Source: a candidate division TM6 bacterium UASB124
Lineage (GTDB): Bacteria > Dependentiae > Babeliae > Babeliales > RVW-14
Direction: 5' to 3'
DNA length: 9,829 bases
Assembly (NCBI GenBank): GCA_001468855.1
Contig: LDIV01000001.1
Coordinates: 415,163 to 424,991, forward strand
In this document: positions 6,634 to 9,829 of the stretch, piece after piece
How the letters are laid out: each line of letters opens with the position of its first letter
How positions within the stretch are numbered: position 1 is the first letter of the stretch
The notes under the pieces: generated by a model
Databases searched by the model: none
What the model was told of the DNA's origin: nothing
The model's input: the letters and a program-made list of their open reading frames with translations, nothing else
Position numbers and translations under genes: made by a program

Positions 6634-7263
6634 ATGTTGAAATACCACGCACGAACAATTTCCCACTGCAGCATCACCCTGTCTTTTTTAATCACCGCTC
6701 TGTCCGCAGGGTTAGTTGAACTAACAACTATAGTTCCACATATTAAACTTGATATTCGATATGCAACAACTAACAATTTTACGGGCAAAGTTGTTTACCC
6801 ATCAGCTCGTTGTTTCTTGCAAGAACCGGCAGCAAAATCACTGGCCGCAGTTCAAATAGAATTAAAAAAGCAGGGATTGGGGATTAAAGTATTTGATGGT
6901 TATCGGCCTTTATCGGTACAAAAAATATTTTGGAATATCTGCCCAGACACACGTTATGTTGCCAATCCAGCAAAGGGCTCGAAGCATAATCGCGGTACAG
7001 CGATTGATCTAACCATTATTGATTTAAAAACCGGACAAGAAGTAGCAATGCCATCTGGCTATGATGATTTTACCGAAAAAGCCCATCGTAAATATGAAGC
7101 AATGGCTCCAGAAGCTGCAAAGAACTGTAAGCTCCTTGAAGATATCATGGTTAAACACGGTTTTATTCCTATTGTTACCGAATGGTGGCATTATGATTGG
7201 AATGATTGGAAACAATTTGCAATTCTCGACGTGGCATTCGATGATCTACATTCAACTAGATGA
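6634..7263 (+). CDS. D-alanyl-D-alanine dipeptidase, VanX/DdpX type (M15D), exported
   Basis: A 209-residue zinc dipeptidase that cleaves D-Ala-D-Ala. Family hallmarks are all present: YATTNNFTGK (43-52), FDGYRP with the transition-state Arg91, the zinc motif SKHNRGTAID giving His118 and Asp125, and EWWHYDW giving catalytic Glu183 and the third zinc ligand His186. The spacing is almost identical to VanX (His116, Asp123, Glu181, His184). The N-terminus is a signal peptide (hydrophobic core about 13-25, small residues LSAG at the end), so the enzyme should act outside the cytoplasm, as Salmonella PcgL does, where it would recycle peptidoglycan-derived D-Ala-D-Ala for nutrition. There are no vanH or vanA ligase genes nearby, so glycopeptide resistance is not implied. 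AAAGGA lies six bases before the ATG. The stop is two bases from the convergent MazG-like remnant. Confidence 0.9.
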   Translation: MLKYHARTISHCSITLSFLITALSAGLVELTTIVPHIKLDIRYATTNNFTGKVVYPSARCFLQEPAAKSLAAVQIELKKQGLGIKVFDGYRPLSVQKIFWNICPDTRYVANPAKGSKHNRGTAIDLTIIDLKTGQEVAMPSGYDDFTEKAHRKYEAMAPEAAKNCKLLEDIMVKHGFIPIVTEWWHYDWNDWKQFAILDVAFDDLHSTR

Positions 7264-7265
7264 TA

Positions 7266-7629
7266 TTACAATTCGATATATTTTACGCTTCGATTTTTTA
7301 CCTTTTCAACAGGATAGTGCTGCTTATTAATGACCATTTTGTTTTCTATTGCCTTGCACAAATCAATATTGTACGCATTGCAGAGGCATAAAAGCATCAA
7401 AGCGTTATCAGATTTTTCTTGCTCAATTTCAATGCGCTTAGCCCCATTCATCTTTTCGTGTGTTTGTTTTTTCATTTGCCCATAAGAAATGTTCCATAAG
7501 CTCACCAGCCTCAACGGCAATCGCCATACTCAAGTTCTTTGCATTATGGAATTGGCTCCAATCGCGCTCTTTAATAAAATTATTCACAATATCTTTAAGT
7601 TGCTGCATCGTTAGTTCATGATCATTCAT
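7266..7629 (-). pseudogene. MazG-like nucleotide pyrophosphohydrolase, one frameshift
   Basis: The gene encodes an all-alpha NTP pyrophosphatase of the MazG-like/RS21-C6 (dCTPase) group, which hydrolyses (d)NTPs to monophosphates for pool cleaning. The first part (ATG 7629, preceded by AAGGAT) reads through RDWSQFHNAKNLSMAIAVEA and the metal-binding EAGE (Glu40, Glu43) to WANEKTNTRKDEWG and then stops. The remainder, AKRIEIEQEKSDNALM with the second metal motif ExxD (EKSD) and the family-typical end YPVEKVKNRSVKYIEL, lies in the +1 frame. Removing one base from the four-G run at 7442-7445 (read on the minus strand) joins the two parts into a 120-residue protein of normal length. Both halves look otherwise unaltered, so this is either a very recent mutation, a sequencing error at a homopolymer, or, least likely, a recoding site. 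Confidence 0.85.
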
Positions 7630-7635
7630 AGGGAT

Positions 7636-7647
7636 CCTTATATAAGG
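7636..7647. promoter_or_regulatory. 12-bp perfect palindrome between divergent genes
   Basis: CCTTATATAAGG lies in the 86-base gap between the MazG-like remnant and the first tandem paralog. It could be an operator, but its minus-strand AAGG also serves as the ribosome-binding site of the MazG-like gene, so part of the symmetry may be incidental. The same gap holds TATCAT (7675-7680) as a poor -10 candidate. Confidence 0.25.
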
Positions 7648-7715
7648 TGAATACAATAAAAAGTTTAGTCACACTATCATATTTGGGGACAGGGATCAAT
7701 GAAGGGGGATTGACT

Positions 7716-8324
7716 ATGAAAGTTATATATAGTGCAACATGGTTATTGTGTTTTTTACTACATAATTGGATCGGATATCCTATGGAACAACAATTCATTG
7801 GAAAAATATCCTTAGATCAAAAGATTAAAATTATAGGTACGCCTGTTCCACAAAAATCTCATATTGTATGGAACAAACAGAACACATTCTCTGAATACGA
7901 ACTTATTGCATATAAATCAGACAAAGGAGCCATCCTTTATGGCATGGTAAAGGCTCAAGCATATAGATGGTTTGTTTGGACCGAAATTTATGGAGTTGAT
8001 GATAAAATACGTTATCAAGGTCGTGAATTTGAACTCCATGACATTGCCAAATTACCAAAGAACGTTAAAGTTTCTCTGGATGATGTTGGGCTTCCATTGG
8101 ATACGCTGCAAAGCGAAGCTGTTATATGGGGACTTGATCTTAATTACCAAAAAAACGAAATTGTCGCCGTTAGAGATCATGGAAAAATTAAATACGGTTG
8201 TATTGCAAAATTAGTACCCAATGATTTATGGTCAATAGCTTATGATACAGATTATGAATGTGGTACTATACTTGTTGAATCATTTAAAACCGAAGACATT
8301 GGAAAGTTTACTAACATTAACTAA
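7716..8324 (+). CDS. Secreted two-module protein, tandem paralog 1
   Basis: I do not recognise a named family. The 202-residue product has a signal peptide (about 1-22, hydrophobic core ATWLLCFLLHNWIG) and then two copies of one module, at about 40-113 and 124-198. Each module runs (I/V)GxP, an N(T/Y)F/Q segment, E(L/I)(I/V)A(Y/V)(K/R), a GxxxYG(M/C) turn, an aromatic strand (WFVW or LWSIAYD) and a closing DI(A/G)K(L/F). Alternating hydrophobic strands with Gly turns and conserved aromatics suggest a small SH3- or Tudor-like beta barrel, which is inference only. The start is ATG 7716 rather than the in-frame ATG at 7647, because AAGGGGG lies seven bases before it and the signal peptide becomes N-terminal. 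It is followed 27 bases later by a close paralog, and the three probably form one transcript. Confidence 0.75.
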   Translation: MKVIYSATWLLCFLLHNWIGYPMEQQFIGKISLDQKIKIIGTPVPQKSHIVWNKQNTFSEYELIAYKSDKGAILYGMVKAQAYRWFVWTEIYGVDDKIRYQGREFELHDIAKLPKNVKVSLDDVGLPLDTLQSEAVIWGLDLNYQKNEIVAVRDHGKIKYGCIAKLVPNDLWSIAYDTDYECGTILVESFKTEDIGKFTNIN

Positions 8325-8351
8325 TTGATTGATAGTATTAAGGAGCTATAC

Positions 8352-8957
8352 ATGAATCGTATATGTTTTATAACTTTACTCTTGTACACTTTGTCATACG
8401 TATACGGAGCAGATATGCCTCCGCAACTTTCTGACAAGTTTAATTTAAATTTAAATATAGACGCAATTGGTGAACCTATTGCTTCTGATATATCTATTAT
8501 GTGGAGCAAGCAAAACACATTTTCCAAACATGAACAGGTCGCTATTAAATCAAGCGATAATTCATTACATTTTGGTTTGGTAATTGAAAAAGTTTGCACA
8601 TGGTTTATTTGGACAGACATTTACCAAGTAGATGACGAAAAAAACAAGACCCACTATCGAGGAAGATTATTTATACCGAGTGATATAGCCAAACTACCAA
8701 CAGATTGCCAGGTTACCCAAAATGATATTGGTGATACACTGCATAAAAAATTAGCCCTTTTCATTGAATGGAACGATACTGCAACATATAAAAAAGGTGA
8801 AATTGTTGCCGTTCGACGCACAGACTGTACACTAAAATATGGCTGTATTGAAAAAATGGATATTACATGGCTTGTTGCATGCAAAGATGAATCAAATAAA
8901 GTAGTAAATCGTCTTCTACGACCAGAAAACATTGGAAAATTTGTTGATTCTGATTAA
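8352..8957 (+). CDS. Secreted two-module protein, tandem paralog 2
   Basis: A 201-residue paralog of the preceding gene with the same plan: a signal peptide (ICFITLLLYTLSYVYG, cleavage probably after YG at 19), module 1 from IGEPIASD to DIAKL (about 39-115), and module 2 from IGDTLHKK to ENIGKF (about 126 to 197). Shared anchors with paralog 1 include WxKQNTF, VAIK/VAVR, the FG/YG turn, WFIWTDIY and GEIVAVR...LKYGCIEK. The ATG at 8352 has AAGGAG six bases upstream, which rules out the longer frame beginning at 8325. It is separated from its neighbours by 27 and 25 bases. Nothing in the sequence shows an active site; a binding or structural role in the envelope or outside the cell is the most that can be inferred. 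Confidence 0.77.
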   Translation: MNRICFITLLLYTLSYVYGADMPPQLSDKFNLNLNIDAIGEPIASDISIMWSKQNTFSKHEQVAIKSSDNSLHFGLVIEKVCTWFIWTDIYQVDDEKNKTHYRGRLFIPSDIAKLPTDCQVTQNDIGDTLHKKLALFIEWNDTATYKKGEIVAVRRTDCTLKYGCIEKMDITWLVACKDESNKVVNRLLRPENIGKFVDSD

Positions 8958-8982
8958 TAGATGAGCAATTAAAGAATAAAAC

Positions 8983-9549
8983 GTGAAATGCAAATGTATT
9001 GCTATAGTACTCTTGTATACATCTTCATATGCCTGGGGCACAATAAAAAAACCACCATCAATCATAGACAACGTTATCTTGTCTCTTAACTCTCAGATGA
9101 TTGGCAAAGCAGTTCCTTCAGATGGAAAAATTACATTGAATAACAACAACACATTTATTCAAAGCGAGCTGGTGGCTATTAAATCGAACAATGGAGCACC
9201 ACGTTACGGTATGATACAAGCAAAGTCACAAAAGTGTAAATGAATCTTTTTTACAGATACTTTTTCAATATTTTTATCTGCTCATGTGGCCAAACTATCT
9301 CAAGAATGCAATCTTATGCCTGGTGACGTTGGCAAGATCTTAGACAAAACAGTAGCGGCAAAAATTAAATGGGATAATCAAAATTCATATGATCAACTCG
9401 AAATGGTTGCAGTTAAATGCCCAGATGGAGCAATCAAATATGGTTGTATTTACAAAAAAATCGATATCTGGTTAGTTGAGTATAAAAATTCTTACAAATC
9501 TGAAGCTTTTGAGATTCTTGATACTGAAAACATTGGAAAAAATTATTAA
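8983..9549 (+). pseudogene. Secreted two-module protein, tandem paralog 3, interrupted by TGA
   Basis: Third member of the tandem family. A GTG start with no clear Shine-Dalgarno opens a signal peptide (CIAIVLLYTSSYAWG) and module 1 (IGKAVPSD, NNNTF, LVAIK, RYGMI), but an in-frame TGA at 9241-9243 ends the frame after 86 residues. The same frame continues open to TAA at 9549: IFFTDTFSIFLSAHVAKL and then a complete module 2 (VGKILDKT, EMVAVK, IKYGCIYK, IWLVEY, ENIGK). Aligned with paralog 2 (WFIWTDIY), the TGA falls on the first conserved Trp, a TGG-to-TGA change. About 13 codons between TDIY and LFxxSDIAKL are also missing, in frame. Other genes here end with TGA and use TGG for Trp, so recoding of TGA is unlikely. 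The C-terminus stops short, at GKNY, compared with its paralogs. Confidence 0.8.
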
Positions 9550-9568
9550 TAACGTGAGTTCGAAGTTG

Positions 9569-9829
9569 TCAAAAACAAGCAATAAGATGATCTGATCGCA
9601 GATCACATTTGATCGATGGTTCTTTGTCACGAAATGAATAAGCAACAAAACCTGCAATTAGGTTTACAAAAAATTGACTGAACTTCTATGCCTTGAATGT
9701 TCTATTTGGCAGGAGCTTTTGATGATCGCGTTTACAGATTCAATAACTCCTCGTTTTTTAAGCGATAATTTATCGGTGATGCCTATCGGCGTGTTTTTCA
9801 TACACCTCTTTATTTTGGTAAAAAGCATG
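9569..9829 (-). mobile_element. IS982-family transposase, C-terminal end with frameshift, cut by window edge
   Basis: Reading in from the right edge on the minus strand gives KIKRCMKNTPIGITDKLSLK, then RGVIESVNAIIK and the strongly conserved IEHSRHRSSVNF block of IS982-family DDE transposases; the Glu in RGVIESVN is the expected last acid of the catalytic triad. The frame stops at 9664-9666, but the sequence continues one frame over as FVNLIAGFVAYSFRDKEPSI to a TGA at 9569-9571. Adding one T to the six-T run at 9668-9673 would restore the frame. The rest of the element lies beyond the window. I could not identify the terminal inverted repeat with confidence; it would be expected near 9540-9568, next to the end of paralog 3. 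A 7-bp inverted repeat TGATCTG/CAGATCA (9588-9605) lies inside the coding part and is probably incidental. Confidence 0.82.

Noticed and set aside
6634..7263. Vancomycin-resistance operon
   Set aside because: The protein is VanX-like, but no vanH, vanA/B ligase or VanRS genes are near, and the signal peptide points to a periplasmic or extracellular PcgL-like role.
7266..7629. MazE/MazF-type toxin-antitoxin system
   Set aside because: The protein is a MazG-like pyrophosphohydrolase, not MazE or MazF, and no small toxin gene adjoins it.
7647..7715. 23-residue N-terminal extension of paralog 1
   Set aside because: A strong AAGGGGG site precedes the ATG at 7716, and the extension would bury the signal peptide.
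9241..9243. TGA recoded as Trp (alternative genetic code)
   Set aside because: The orphan gene at 742 and the dipeptidase at 7263 end with TGA, and Trp codons in the other genes are TGG. One internal TGA in a gene with a deletion is better explained as a nonsense mutation.
9472..9657. Minus-strand 61-codon frame spanning the end of paralog 3 and the transposase tail
   Set aside because: The IS982 signature in the same strand lies in a different frame, and this frame runs antisense into the paralog.
1..9829. CRISPR array, tRNA or rRNA genes
   Set aside because: I found no regularly spaced direct repeats, no tRNA cloverleaf with a T-loop consensus, and no rRNA-like conserved stretch on either strand.

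Overview
The window is AT-rich and densely packed. It uses the standard bacterial code: TGA ends several intact genes, and Trp is TGG. It carries trmB, a PHP-type phosphatase, a DUF2608 HAD protein, a membrane-anchored ferritin-like protein, an exported VanX-type dipeptidase, and many lineage-specific proteins with signal peptides. Two genes and one transposase are broken by single-base indels. This mix, especially DUF2608 and the secreted orphan and paralogous proteins, suggests a host-associated bacterium with a reduced genome. Candidatus Dependentiae (TM6) would fit well, and a Legionella- or Rickettsia-like intracellular lineage is less likely. That assignment is inference; there is no rRNA or marker phylogeny here.

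Layout. Positions 1-82 hold a foldable sequence or the tail of an upstream gene. On the minus strand, a secreted orphan protein with an acidic Ser/Thr tail (742-1632) overlaps trmB (138-752). Divergent from them is a PHP phosphatase (1758-2582), whose 3' end overlaps tail-to-tail a short-chain dehydrogenase pseudogene (2566-3381, minus) carrying three +1 frameshifts. A secreted beta-propeller-like protein (3515-4819, minus) is divergent from a DUF2608 HAD-like protein (5104-5865), with a 9-bp inverted repeat between them. A strong bidirectional hairpin separates the latter from a membrane-anchored DPSL-type ferritin (5900-6487, minus). A D-Ala-D-Ala dipeptidase with a signal peptide follows (6634-7263), convergent with a frameshifted MazG-like pyrophosphohydrolase (7266-7629, minus).

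The last 2 kb is the most distinctive part: three tandem paralogous genes (7716-8324, 8352-8957, 8983-9549). Each encodes a signal peptide plus two copies of the same ~74-residue module, which I cannot match to a named family. The third copy is decaying: a TGA replaces a conserved Trp, about 13 codons are missing, and it starts with GTG without a clear ribosome-binding site. Directly downstream, on the minus strand, is the C-terminal end of an IS982-family transposase, itself frameshifted in a T run and cut by the window edge.

The genes do not form one pathway. Likely roles are tRNA modification, cell-wall dipeptide cleavage, iron or peroxide handling and dNTP housekeeping, interspersed with exported proteins that could act in the envelope or toward a host. 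The strongest candidate for an undescribed system is the tandem two-module secreted family.
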